A stretch of 64,000 bases of DNA. Origin: PALSA-1296 sp037143335. Its GTDB lineage: Bacteria; Bacteroidota; Ignavibacteria; Palsa-1295. Below are positions 53,001 through 62,800 of the stretch, one piece after another. The DNA is taken from assembly GCA_037143335.1 (NCBI GenBank), contig JBAWZA010000005.1, forward strand, positions 77,837 to 141,836, in the 5' to 3' direction. The position numbers were made by a program, and so were the translations under genes. Under the pieces are notes generated by a model. The model made no database searches, was not told where the DNA came from, and saw only the letters and a program-made list of their open reading frames with translations. How positions within the stretch are numbered: the first letter of the stretch is position 1; each line of letters opens with the position of its first letter.

Positions 53001-53696
53001 CTAATTCAGGTCGAATACCAATAGGTGGGAATCCTTCTTCGCATCAATGACCAGCTCTCGCTCGTCACTCAAGGCAACGGCATCTCCATCGGTAATCTCG
53101 ACTCCATTGACTCTTACCACTCCCGATACGCATTGTGCCCAGATATGGCGTTCGTTAGCAATCGGACGGCTAAGTGATTTTCCTTCACTCAGTAGTGAGG
53201 CATAGAGATTTACATCTTGGCCAATCGTGACCGAGCCATTTGCTCCGTCAGGTGAGGCAACTAAACGCAGGGTGTCTTTCTTTTCTGAATCTTCAAATCT
53301 TTTTTGCTCATAGGTTGGCGTGACATTCCGAAGTTTAGGCATGATCCAGATTTGATAAAGATAGAGTTCTTCATCAAGCGGATTAACTTCGCTATGAAAA
53401 ATACCAGTGCCAGCACTCATGCGCTGAACATCTCCAGGCTTGATGATTCCAGAATTGCCCATGCTGTCAGAATGCTGAACAGCACCTGAGAGAACATAGG
53501 TAATAATTTCCATGTCACGATGAGGATGCGTACCAAATCCTTGCAGAGCGGCGATGCGATCTTCGTTCATCACGCGCAAAGCACGAAAATGAACCCACTC
53601 ATCATCGAAATAATCAGCAAAAGAAAATGTATGGTAAGTATTGAGCCAACCTTGTTGGATATGTCCGCGATCCTCGGAGCGTCTGATGGTAATCAT
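53001..53696 (-). CDS. Pirin family protein (YhhW-like cupin)
   Basis: A 231-residue two-domain cupin. The metal-binding motif is in GTHPHRDMEIITYVLSG, followed by QHSDSMGN and IFHSEVNP, which supply the usual three His and one Glu. The closest described relative is E. coli YhhW, which has quercetin 2,3-dioxygenase activity in vitro; the true substrate in this organism is unknown. The N-terminus ITIRRSEDRGHIQQGWLNTYHTFSFADY is very typical. It lies on the strand opposite to tRNA-Leu. Confidence 0.95.
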   Translation of the reverse strand: MITIRRSEDRGHIQQGWLNTYHTFSFADYFDDEWVHFRALRVMNEDRIAALQGFGTHPHRDMEIITYVLSGAVQHSDSMGNSGIIKPGDVQRMSAGTGIFHSEVNPLDEELYLYQIWIMPKLRNVTPTYEQKRFEDSEKKDTLRLVASPDGANGSVTIGQDVNLYASLLSEGKSLSRPIANERHIWAQCVSGVVRVNGVEITDGDAVALSDERELVIDAKKDSHLLVFDLN

Positions 53697-53770
53697 GAGT
53701 GTGCGAATTTATTAATACGGCTAATACGATAGTGGAAAAGGAAGGTTGCAGCCTGCGCACTTCATACAGA

Positions 53771-53816
53771 AATGCCTGACAGTCGTAGCTGTGGGCGGCT
53801 ACTTGTGTCAGGCATT
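53771..53816. repeat. Long hairpin-forming inverted repeat
   Basis: AATGCCTGACA (53771-53781) pairs perfectly with TGTCAGGCATT (53806-53816), and an inner TAGC/GCTA stem closes after a 4 by 4 internal loop. No T tract follows on either strand. It lies between divergent genes. It could be a single copy of an interspersed repeat or a regulatory structure. Confidence 0.5.
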
Positions 53817-53988
53817 CCGTTTATGACTGAGCCTGCAGAAAGGTCACTTCTAAGAAGCATTGCTTTGGGCAGGCGCTCATACCAAAATCTATGTTGATAA
53901 AGTAGATCTGGTTACTCATAAGAACTTGACTGCAATGAATTTGTTACACACTTCCAGAACTGAAACCATTTTTTTTCCGAATTCTCTC

Positions 53989-54792
53989 ATGAAAAAGCAT
54001 TTTCTCGGGCTTAGTTTGCTCATTTGCTCATTCGTAGCAATCAGTTGTAAGAAAGAAGTTGAACTACCCAAGCCAATTTCTCCACAAACCACCACCTCTT
54101 CGACGCCTGTTCTTTCGTATGAAATTGTAAATTCGTGGCACCACGACCCTGGCGCATTTACTCAAGGATTGCAATTTTTTAACGGTCAACTCTACGAAAC
54201 GACAGGACTCAATAGCAGGTCATCCTTGCGTCGCGTTGATCTCGGGTCCGGGAAAGTACTGCAAAAGATTGATCTTGACAACGAATATTTCGGCGAGGGC
54301 ATGACGATTTTTGGTGGTAAAATTTATGTGATTACCTACCAAACGCATGTCGGCTTTATCTATGACCTAAAAACATTTAAGCAACTCGGAAGTTGGAAGT
54401 ACGAAGGTGAGGGTTGGGGATTGACAAACGATGGAACATACATCATCATGTCAAATGGGACAAGCAAAATAAATTATTTAGACCCTCGGACATTAGCGAT
54501 CATAAAAACCATTGACGTAACCGATCAAGGATTTCAAGTAGAGTATATCAACGAGTTGGAATACATTGATGGTGTTATCTATGCAAATATCTGGACAACT
54601 AATCGGATTGTAAAAATTGATCCGACGACGGGGAAGGTTTTAAGCTGGATAGATATGTCTGGTCTTTTAAGTGCGCAAGAAATTGAAGCTAAACCAGATG
54701 TACTCAATGGCATCGCTTATGACGAAAAGACCAAACGCATTTTCGTGACGGGGAAGTTGTGGCCGAGACTCTTTGAGGTGAAAAGTAAATAA
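53989..54792 (+). CDS. Lipoprotein glutaminyl-peptide cyclotransferase
   Basis: A 267-residue glutamine cyclotransferase of the plant/bacterial beta-propeller type, which turns N-terminal Gln into pyroglutamate. The start at 53989 gives MKKHFLGLSLLICSF and a lipobox ending VAISC; 43 codons of open frame further up are not supported. The family signature is clear: HDPGAFTQGLQFFNGQLYETTG, EYFGEGMTIF, YEGEGWGLTNDG, ELEYIDGVIYANIWTTNRI and GIAYDEKTKRIFVTGKLW. The catalytic Glu is expected in the GEG or ELEY strand. The protein would face the periplasm from a lipid anchor, where its substrates would be the Gln-starting exported proteins of this window. Confidence 0.92.
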   Translation: MKKHFLGLSLLICSFVAISCKKEVELPKPISPQTTTSSTPVLSYEIVNSWHHDPGAFTQGLQFFNGQLYETTGLNSRSSLRRVDLGSGKVLQKIDLDNEYFGEGMTIFGGKIYVITYQTHVGFIYDLKTFKQLGSWKYEGEGWGLTNDGTYIIMSNGTSKINYLDPRTLAIIKTIDVTDQGFQVEYINELEYIDGVIYANIWTTNRIVKIDPTTGKVLSWIDMSGLLSAQEIEAKPDVLNGIAYDEKTKRIFVTGKLWPRLFEVKSK

Positions 54793-54811
54793 GCGTACAC
54801 TAAGCGTCAGA

Positions 54812-55687
54812 ATGCAACTCTCCGAATATATTTCTCTAACGTTTTCTGTGACATTAGAGTATGAAGAAATTCTCAAAGGATACTTCATCATGAATTATGA
54901 GGTGCAGGGATTCGAGGAAACCTCCACCGGTCTTCTGATTGTATCACTCTTTCAAAATGATTGGCAACCAGAAGATATAACTCTACTCCAGAATTTTCTG
55001 GCATCATTACCTCCGGATGACGTTGCGCTCATTGACTCCGAAGCGATAGAGGAGAAAGACTGGAATGCCGCATGGGAAGCGGAGATTGAGCCAGTACAAA
55101 TTTCAAAAGACCTCGTCATCACTCCGAGTTGGAAACTTGAAGAAGCACAAAAAATCGCTTCAACCTATCAACTTATCATAGACCCGAAGATGAGCTTCGG
55201 GACCGGTCATCACGAAACGACACGACTCTGTCTTCGGGAGATTGAATCCGTTGATTGCATGAATGCCACAATTCTTGACATCGGCACTGGTACAGGCGCA
55301 CTCGCTATGTACGCACTTTTGCGAGGAGCAAAACATGCTGTTGGAATTGATACCGACGAATGGTCATTCCAAAACTCCATTGAGAATCGCGAAAAGAATT
55401 CATTTGCCGATTCAGTATTTGATATTCGGAAAGGCGATCTCGCATCTACTGTTATCGAAGAGGAACAATTTAATATCATCTTTGCGAACATTCATAGGAA
55501 TATATTACTGTTGATTGCAAGTGAGATCGCCACGCACCACAATCTTGGAGGCAGGCTAATCCTCTCAGGTATCTTAAAGTATGATGCGGCAGAAATTTTA
55601 GAAACCTACCAATCACACAAGTATTCATTGGTACATCAAACACAAGAGAATGAATGGATTGCATTGCATCTTGAACTTGGCTCATGA
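54812..55687 (+). CDS. prmA: Ribosomal protein L11 methyltransferase
   Basis: A 291-residue SAM-dependent enzyme that trimethylates ribosomal protein L11. The N-terminal recognition domain covers about 1-100, with DWNAAWEAEIEPVQI. The catalytic domain carries MSFGTGHHETTRLCL, the SAM motif ILDIGTGTGALAMYA and the FANIHRNILLLI block, where the family has NI(L/H)xxxL. It is 19 bases downstream of the cyclotransferase gene and overlaps ppx by 4 bases (ATGA), so it is part of a plus-strand operon. Confidence 0.95.
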   Translation: MQLSEYISLTFSVTLEYEEILKGYFIMNYEVQGFEETSTGLLIVSLFQNDWQPEDITLLQNFLASLPPDDVALIDSEAIEEKDWNAAWEAEIEPVQISKDLVITPSWKLEEAQKIASTYQLIIDPKMSFGTGHHETTRLCLREIESVDCMNATILDIGTGTGALAMYALLRGAKHAVGIDTDEWSFQNSIENREKNSFADSVFDIRKGDLASTVIEEEQFNIIFANIHRNILLLIASEIATHHNLGGRLILSGILKYDAAEILETYQSHKYSLVHQTQENEWIALHLELGS

Positions 55688-56646
55688 GACATGCCGTCGT
55701 TGATATCGGGACGAATACATGCTTGATGCTGATTGCAGAATTTACTGATGCGGGCACGCTCAAGATTCTCAATGACGTTCATGCAATCGCTCGGCTTGGT
55801 GCAGGAGTGGACAGTGCAAAAATTATTTCGCAAGACGCCATTGACAGACTCATTGCGATTTTACTCAATCATAAACAGATTCTTTCTGACGCAGGTACAA
55901 CCTCTATACACTTAGTCGCAACAAGCGCTATGCGGGATGCGGGTAACCGGCAAGCAATCATTGATCAAGTAAAAGCAGTTACGGGCTTTGAAATCGAATT
56001 ACTCTCGGGTAGCGATGAATCGCTCTGGAGCTTTCGTGGTGCTACATGCGGCATAGAATCACTCGAATCCATCAACGGCATCACTACACTTGATATCGGT
56101 GGCGGTAGTACAGAATTATCTTTCGGGAAAAAAGGTGAGTACTCAAGTGGTGTGAGCATGAATATAGGCGCAGTCCGGATGACCGAAAGATTTCTTGCTT
56201 ATCGCAATGAATCCAGTCTTGCAACTGCACGGAAATTTATACGCTCGGAGATCGAGAAGAATGTCAAGACAACTGTTCGCCCACAAAAACTCATTGCAGT
56301 CGCTGGCACACCTACTTCAATTGCTGCAATAAAATTGAGCTTGCAAAGTTTTGATCCGATCAAAATTCACTCAGGCGTAATTTCTGTCAATGAACTTGAC
56401 AAAATCAATACGGAAATTTTCACCTTGACTCGAGAAGCTTTGTTGACGAAATATCCTGCAATTCATCCATCACGAGCTGATATATTACCTGCTGGTGCAT
56501 TGATTCTTCAGGAGACACTCCAATTCTTGCGTCTCAATGAATTTCAGGTGAGTACCTTCGGACTGCGGTATGGCGTAATGATTGGTGATGCTGAGAGATT
56601 CCTTGGTATCGGCAAGCAGTCTTGGATGATCGAACGAGCAAATTAA
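55684..56646 (+). CDS. Ppx/GppA family phosphatase (exopolyphosphatase or pppGpp phosphatase)
   Basis: A 320-residue enzyme of the acetate kinase/actin fold with VDIGTNTCLMLIAEF at the start, VATSAMRDAGN near 81-91 and the phosphate loop TLDIGGGSTELSF near 138-150. It has only the catalytic core and lacks the C-terminal HD region of E. coli GppA. It should cut polyphosphate or pppGpp in the stringent response. It overlaps prmA by 4 bases and converges with the cysteine desulfurase gene with a 4-base overlap of stops. Confidence 0.93.
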   Translation: MRHAVVDIGTNTCLMLIAEFTDAGTLKILNDVHAIARLGAGVDSAKIISQDAIDRLIAILLNHKQILSDAGTTSIHLVATSAMRDAGNRQAIIDQVKAVTGFEIELLSGSDESLWSFRGATCGIESLESINGITTLDIGGGSTELSFGKKGEYSSGVSMNIGAVRMTERFLAYRNESSLATARKFIRSEIEKNVKTTVRPQKLIAVAGTPTSIAAIKLSLQSFDPIKIHSGVISVNELDKINTEIFTLTREALLTKYPAIHPSRADILPAGALILQETLQFLRLNEFQVSTFGLRYGVMIGDAERFLGIGKQSWMIERAN

Positions 56647-57800
56647 TTAACAATTAATTTCTTGAGAGCAATTACGAAGGCATCAATATCGGCTTCTTCA
56701 CTAAAGCGCGAGAATGAAATTCGCAATGACTTCGCAGCGACTTCGTCACCTTTTCCCATTGCAAGTAGAACATGTGATGGCTGAAGACTTCCTGACGTAC
56801 ATGCTGAGCCATTACTCACCGCAATATCCTCAAGATCAAAGTGAATGAGTAGTGCATCGCTATCGAGTCGTGGCAACAGTTCTGGTTTGAATGAGATATT
56901 CACGATTGAAGCAACACCGCGATCATCGGTGGGTGAATTAAAAATTATTTCCGGAATGGCAGAAAGTTTTTCTATCGCATAACTTCGAAGATCCTGTAAT
57001 TTCTGTTGTACATCATTTTTTGTTGCAAGCATCATTCGCACAGCTTCACCAAACCCAACTGCAAGCGCCACAGCCTCTGTACCGCCACGTCTGTTTCGTT
57101 CTTGCGCGCCACCATGCACGAGTGGTTCTATTTTAAGCCCGCGACGGATGTATAATGCTCCAATACCCTTCGGTCCATGTACTTTATGTGCCGAGAGCGA
57201 AAGTAGATCAACGCCAAGATCATGCACATGAATATCTAACTTGCCGAGTGCTTGAATCGCATCGGTGTGAACTATGGTATCACTGTTATTTGCTTTGAGA
57301 GTTGCGGAGATATTCTGAATACGATTGATTGACCCAACTTCATTATTCACCAGCATAAACGATGCAAGAGAAGCAGTGTCGTTATTCAACAAGATATTCG
57401 TTTCGCTGACCCTGCCAAGTTCATCAACGGAAGCTTTGGTCATCTTGACGCCCAAAGACTCGAAGAATGCACAAGGCTCCAGAATTGCGTGATGTTCTAC
57501 TTGCGATGTGATGATCGAAAGATCGGTGAGTAATTTTCCAGTGCGTAAGAGTTCGAAGATTGCGCCTTTGATGGCATAATTATTTGCCTCAGTGCCGCCG
57601 GAAGTAAAAACAATTTCGGAGGGATCAGCACCGATTGCTTGGGCAATATGACCCCGTGCATCTTCGAGTGCCATTTTCGCATCCCTGCCGAGTGAATAAA
57701 TGCTGGAAGCATTTCCGAAACGATCGGATAGATATGGCTGCATTGCCTCACGAACTTCCGGCAATAGCGGAGTAGTAGCACTGTTATCAAGATAAATCAT
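56643..57800 (-). CDS. Cysteine desulfurase (NifS/IscS type)
   Basis: A 385-residue PLP enzyme that moves sulfur from cysteine to an acceptor for Fe-S clusters or tRNA thiolation. The N-terminus is IYLDNSATTPL; the PLP Lys is in LSLSAHKVHGPKGIGALY; the persulfide Cys is in SNGSACTSGSLQPSHVL near residue 330. The loop order places it with class I desulfurases. No scaffold gene (iscU/sufU) lies nearby. Confidence 0.94.
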   Translation of the reverse strand: MIYLDNSATTPLLPEVREAMQPYLSDRFGNASSIYSLGRDAKMALEDARGHIAQAIGADPSEIVFTSGGTEANNYAIKGAIFELLRTGKLLTDLSIITSQVEHHAILEPCAFFESLGVKMTKASVDELGRVSETNILLNNDTASLASFMLVNNEVGSINRIQNISATLKANNSDTIVHTDAIQALGKLDIHVHDLGVDLLSLSAHKVHGPKGIGALYIRRGLKIEPLVHGGAQERNRRGGTEAVALAVGFGEAVRMMLATKNDVQQKLQDLRSYAIEKLSAIPEIIFNSPTDDRGVASIVNISFKPELLPRLDSDALLIHFDLEDIAVSNGSACTSGSLQPSHVLLAMGKGDEVAAKSLRISFSRFSEEADIDAFVIALKKLIVN

Positions 57801-57858
57801 CGGTAGGAGAACGCTCTACCGAGCCTTGCGGCTCCCGCATTCGCAAAAGATGCTCTGC

Positions 57859-58434
57859 TTACTCGCCTCCGTTAGCTTTACGTTGGCGTGCGCCTCTGCC
57901 CTTGAATTGAGGGTGGCGGGCTTGCCAGATTTTGTTACGAATTTTCTCGCGCACCTTCGCATTAAACTCCCGATTGAATACAAGGAATTTTGCACGTTGA
58001 CGTGGAGTGAGGACTGTGCTTAAATTTTTATCCAAATCTTCGAAGCGGTTCTTGATTTTCTCATTCAATGCGCGAATGTTATTGACTGTTGGGTCAACAT
58101 CTGCATCAGAGTAACCACCCTTGGTGAGTTGGAGCAACTTCATTTCCTGATCTTGTCTTTGCTTGACAAGATCAACCATTTCTTTTTCGGCAGGGTCATA
58201 GAGCGAAAAGAATTTCGTTGCAGTAGCATCATCCATTGTAAGTACTTCACGCAACTTATCGTGCTTGACATTCACGACTTTTTGCATAATGCGGTCGCGA
58301 ATTTCTTTCACCTTCGCAGGGTCTGCTTTATGCGGAGGGGGTGGGGGGACTTCCTGCGCAAACAGCGAAGCCGAAATCGAAATCACACAGAGTGTGATAC
58401 CAATGTGCATTACTTTCTTAAATATCTGTACCAT
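57859..58434 (-). CDS. Periplasmic CpxP/Spy-like protein
   Basis: A 191-residue exported protein. The start at 58434 gives a signal peptide ending at LFA before Gln; the frame is open 7 codons further. The mature protein starts with a Pro run and is helical and charged, with two copies of an LT..Q/R-type motif (REVLTMDDATATKFF and LSTVLTPRQRAKFL) as in the Spy/CpxP family of periplasmic chaperones and sensors. Its end is Arg/Lys-rich. It is the third gene after an ECF sigma factor and a membrane anti-sigma-like protein, the usual setting for these chaperones. Confidence 0.8.
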   Translation of the reverse strand: MVQIFKKVMHIGITLCVISISASLFAQEVPPPPPHKADPAKVKEIRDRIMQKVVNVKHDKLREVLTMDDATATKFFSLYDPAEKEMVDLVKQRQDQEMKLLQLTKGGYSDADVDPTVNNIRALNEKIKNRFEDLDKNLSTVLTPRQRAKFLVFNREFNAKVREKIRNKIWQARHPQFKGRGARQRKANGGE

Positions 58435-58463
58435 AACGTTCCTTTCTCGTTTCACTAAAAAAT

Positions 58464-59015
58464 TTAATTCATTGACTGCGTCACTTCTACGACGGCTTCA
58501 AGATCAGATACCGACATGCTTTCGAGATCAACCGGATCAACAGAATCGGTGCCACTGATATCTCCATCGAGCATTGCTAAATCCTCAGAAGAGCTCTTTG
58601 TTGTAACGGACTCTTTCCGGCTGGAAGCAGCAATCGGTGCAGAGATGTGCGGGGCAACAGGCGTCTTAACCTCTGGCACTGGTATTCCTACTTGGGCTTG
58701 AGTTGTAACATACGGCAGCTCAACCGATGCCACAGGCGGAACAGCATTCGGTCGTATCAATAGTGCGGCAATAATGACTCCCCCCAGCGCAGTTGCAATG
58801 CTAAAGCTACGTATCGGTGATCCCGTCAACCAAGACCAAACCAACGAGAGAGCAGATTTCTTTGACTCACGCGATTCGATTTTTTCCATGAGCTGAACTC
58901 GGAAGTTCGCGAAGTATCGCTCATCTGGTTCATCTGCGGAATAAGGAATCCCCATCGCCCGAATATCATCTTCGAGCACTTTCAATTCCTGTTCGTTGTA
59001 TCGTTCTTCGTTCAT
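58464..59015 (-). CDS. Putative membrane-bound anti-sigma factor
   Basis: A 183-residue protein with a charged cytoplasmic helix-rich N-terminus (about 1-70), one membrane helix (about 70-90) and a Pro/Thr/Ser-rich periplasmic tail that ends in an acidic segment. The start at 59015 lies after the sigma-factor stop (59039). The position directly behind an ECF sigma gene and the layout fit an anti-sigma factor; the zinc-finger HC2 motif (HxxxCxxC) is absent, so it would be of the zinc-less class. Confidence 0.65.
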   Translation of the reverse strand: MNEERYNEQELKVLEDDIRAMGIPYSADEPDERYFANFRVQLMEKIESRESKKSALSLVWSWLTGSPIRSFSIATALGGVIIAALLIRPNAVPPVASVELPYVTTQAQVGIPVPEVKTPVAPHISAPIAASSRKESVTTKSSSEDLAMLDGDISGTDSVDPVDLESMSVSDLEAVVEVTQSMN

Positions 59016-59038
59016 AACTTTATTTAAACCGCTTACTC

Positions 59039-59629
59039 TCAAACTTCGCTTCGGCGTTCAACCTTGCTTCTTACGTACTTTCCGACTTTCTCGACGGCGT
59101 GGAAATAATTTGCTTTTAATCCGCCTACGCTTGTGCCAAGCATCACCGAAATATCTTCGTACGGCATTTCATCATAGAATCTGAGTACGAATACTTCCCG
59201 CTGTTTATCCGGCAACTGTGCAATCGCTTCTTCGATTGTGGCAGTCATCTCTTGCTTTTCAAGCAATTGGTCGGATGAAAATCCATCATCAGCCAAAGTT
59301 TCTTGAATCTCTTCGATGCCCGTGTGCTTCCTAACTTTCTTGCGGCGTGACCGATAGATCACGGCATTCATCATAATGCGATAGATCCAGGTATAGAGCT
59401 TGGACTCGCCGCGAAAACTATCCAATGCTTCATACACTTTGACGAAGGTTTCTTGCGAAATCTCATCAGCTTCATCATGATCGCCACCGACTAATTTTCT
59501 TGCTGAAAAGTAGATGCGCTTCTGGTAGCGCTCCACGATTATAGTGAAGCTGACGCGTCTTTCGCCTTCACGAAATTTCGCCGCGAGCGCTTCATCACTT
59601 AAAAGGTTATACTCCTTCCGTAAATCCAT
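59039..59629 (-). CDS. RNA polymerase ECF sigma factor (sigma-70 family)
   Basis: A 196-residue ECF sigma factor. Region 2 covers about 15-95: FTIIVERYQKRIYFSARKLV, DADEISQETFVKVYEAL-like core and SKLYTWIYRIMMNAVI. Region 4 covers about 135-190: LPDKQREVFVLRFYDEMPYEDISVMLG followed by the helix-turn-helix SVGGLKANYFHAVEKV. It is the first gene of the operon with the anti-sigma-like and CpxP-like genes, so it probably drives an envelope stress response, and may also read its own promoter in the 183 bases upstream. Confidence 0.93.
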   Translation of the reverse strand: MDLRKEYNLLSDEALAAKFREGERRVSFTIIVERYQKRIYFSARKLVGGDHDEADEISQETFVKVYEALDSFRGESKLYTWIYRIMMNAVIYRSRRKKVRKHTGIEEIQETLADDGFSSDQLLEKQEMTATIEEAIAQLPDKQREVFVLRFYDEMPYEDISVMLGTSVGGLKANYFHAVEKVGKYVRSKVERRSEV

Positions 59630-59812
59630 CGGGGGTGGTTTTATCCTTTAGAATATTCGTCTGGAAATCCCTTTCATTACTTATAAGAGGTTGAACTACG
59701 AAGAAAGTTTAACAATCCTCCTCGAATTTCCACAAAAACCTATTAGTCGCCATGATTTGAGCAACAACAACCCAAATAGGGTGGTATTTTGGCTGATTTT
59801 CGGGGATGCACT

Positions 59813-62800
59813 TTACCTCAGCTTCAAGAAATTCTGGGACGAGTGAATTGCCTCCGCTCCGATACGAAGGTGATACATCCCTCCAGGAAGAGACCTTGTA
59901 TTGACTCGGATTTCATTCAATCCAGAATGGACAAGGGCGTCAGCCGAGAGAACCTGCTCCCCAAGGGCATCGAAGATTGAGTAATGGAGTAGGGATTCCG
60001 AGTTGTTGGCTAAAGTAGATTCCGATCTAAGGATACCAATAATAATTTCATCTTGAGCAGGGTTTGGGCGCAAGCTTACGATGCTTGTCGGTCTTACGCC
60101 GTTCATGAATCCTGCAATGGTCTGCTCACCACATGAAAAAGTGTAATGAAACTCCGCAGTGCTTGGGATACTCGAAGAAATGACATTGCCACATGCTCCG
60201 AAAATAGTATCCGATCGCGGTTGCATCTGGAGTGTCGTTACCGAGTCACTACTTAGCGTGACATTGAAAGCGATATTTGCAAGCACTCCCGCTGGGTTTG
60301 CAGTGAGCGCAGTGTTATCAGCCAGAGTAAACCTATTTCCCACAGCCGTAACATTTGAGGAGCTTTTGGTGGGGTCGAAAGTAAGGAGATTCGAGTTGAA
60401 GTTCAGATCGAAGATCAATTTTCTTGTGCCGGTACCACTCACACGCTTTGTCGCACTTTCTTTGATGTCATAATTTACTACATCACCATTCTTGCCATTC
60501 TTTATTAACGCATCCAAATAGAACGCTACATCTTGTTTTGCCGAGACTGTAAAATTTTGCGACAAAATAATTTTCGGAGATGGACCTGAACTCAGATCAG
60601 TGTTACTCGTGAATGTAATGGTATCTCTGCTCACAGTTTTTCCGCCAGCGGTATCGAGCATCGTAAAGATGTCAATGAATGCATCTTTTCCCGCGGCAAT
60701 GAATAACGGAAACTTCGTACTCGAACCAAATCCTTTTCCCAGGAAATTTAGTCCAGTAATGATTAGCGTATCGCATCCAGAGTTATGTACGGTGACGGTA
60801 GAGTCCAACGAATTATCACAAATTGAGCGGGAGCCGAAATCGAGGATTGTATCTTTCGAGGACAGCAGTCTTGTGCCACTGACAATATCCGCGCTAATCG
60901 GGATGGAGTCCCACACACCCTGTGAGAATAAAAGCAACGACCCATGCCTTGCGCCTTTCAAAGTCGGGTCAAGGTGGATGGTGAAATTCAGACTATCATT
61001 AGGCGCTAGAGTTTTTCCAGTCAAGAGTCCACTCAGTGTAAACTCAGGGTCGCCGACAATTTGCGCATCATCTATTTTTAGGACATCACAGCCAACGTTT
61101 GTTAAAGTTGCGGTGATGGAGTCATGGGAGCAAAGTGCGAGTGACTTAAAATCAATTGGCGATGGCACGACAGAGATGATTCCTTCTCCTGGCTCGCCAT
61201 AACCAGTTAAGACTACGGTCTGCACTTGCTTAACGCCGCCTTTTGTTTCGCCGACAAGTTGGAGTGAGTCAAAGATTCGTCCTAATTTTTTCGGCTTATA
61301 AGTGAATGTGACTCGCAAACTATCACCCGAACCCAACTCTGCCGGCAGTTGAGGTTCAGTTTTGATGAATGATGATTGTGATAGCGCCCAATATTCTTTC
61401 ACACTAATCGAGTCGCAGTTATCATTAACCAAATAGACACTCTTGGTGAGGGATGCACATGTCGTTACGGTATCGAACTCAATTTTCGGATCAGTGAACG
61501 AACACACAGCAGTTGCATTGGCAGTACCAACGACACGGATTACCGTGTCATAGTTTACGCTATCAAATGTCATGCGTATGTGGAGTTGAGCAACGACAAA
61601 ACCCGCGCTTGTGGGTACAAACTTCAGCATCAGTGTCTGGCTCGAACCTGCGCGAACGACTAACGGCAGACTCGGCGGAGGGTCAACAGATATATCAGGT
61701 TTTTGAATGAGCCAATCAATCTGCGAAATGGTCAGGTCTATGCAACCATCATTGAGAATCTTAATCGGTACACTCTTCGTCTTGCATATATTAATTGTCC
61801 CAAACGAAATTGAGTTTGGCACGTATTGCAGTGTCGGCTTGCGCTTCGGAACGGTAACTTCAATTGGTATTGTCGTGGTGTAGTTTGATCCTCTGTATTT
61901 AAATCGAACAACGATTGAATTTTGAAAGAATCCAGATGTATCAAGTCCGAAGGCAATCTCCTGTGACCAACTACTGCCCGGAGCCATTGTTAGTAGCGGT
62001 GGTAAGCCAAAAGTAAACAATGAGGAATCACTAAAGGAATACGAGAGTATCTTTATCGTATCACACAGTGGGTTCACAAATTGAATAAGGGTATCAAGTG
62101 ACTTGCACACTTGTTTCTGGAACAGAGTAATTTTCGGAAAAATATTCGGGTCAAACGCTGTTGACTTAATCGTAATCAAAATTGTAGTATCAAGAATATA
62201 GGAATTCTTTTTCAGTCGGAGTTTGAGGATCGTGGTATAAGCTGTCTTCTTCTCATTCAGAGGTAGTAAACGAAATCGAATCGTGTCTTTTCCTTGCTCG
62301 AAAATTGTCCGAGGTAACTTCGGTATAACGGTAAGGTGCACGAAACTCGAATCAGAAAGCGTAACCGATTCCAAATTATAATCACCACAAAGTGATGTGA
62401 GGATAATCGCTGAGTCCAATTGTTTGCATACCGTACTTTTCGTGAAGGTGATTTCAGGTGGAAGAATTTTTGTGATGATTGTGTCCCGAATTTTTGTCGT
62501 TCCGATTACTTGAATGATCGTATCGAATGCACCATTGCCATTGGCTCCCGGCACTGAGCAATGTAACGTGAGGTAAGCTGTATCTAACCCTGAGGCCAAC
62601 GGTTTAAAGAGCACGAAATTTTTCATCGTAGTATCGTACTGCGGGTTGACAGGAAAGATGTAGTTCGGGTTAATGGAGAATACGGAGGTATTTGAAAGTG
62701 TGGCTGAGAGAATCAATACGCTTCCGCAATCAGGTGTATGAACAGACAAGTTAATTTGATCTGCTGAACACTGCTGTGCGGCAACGCTATTCGTCGTAAA

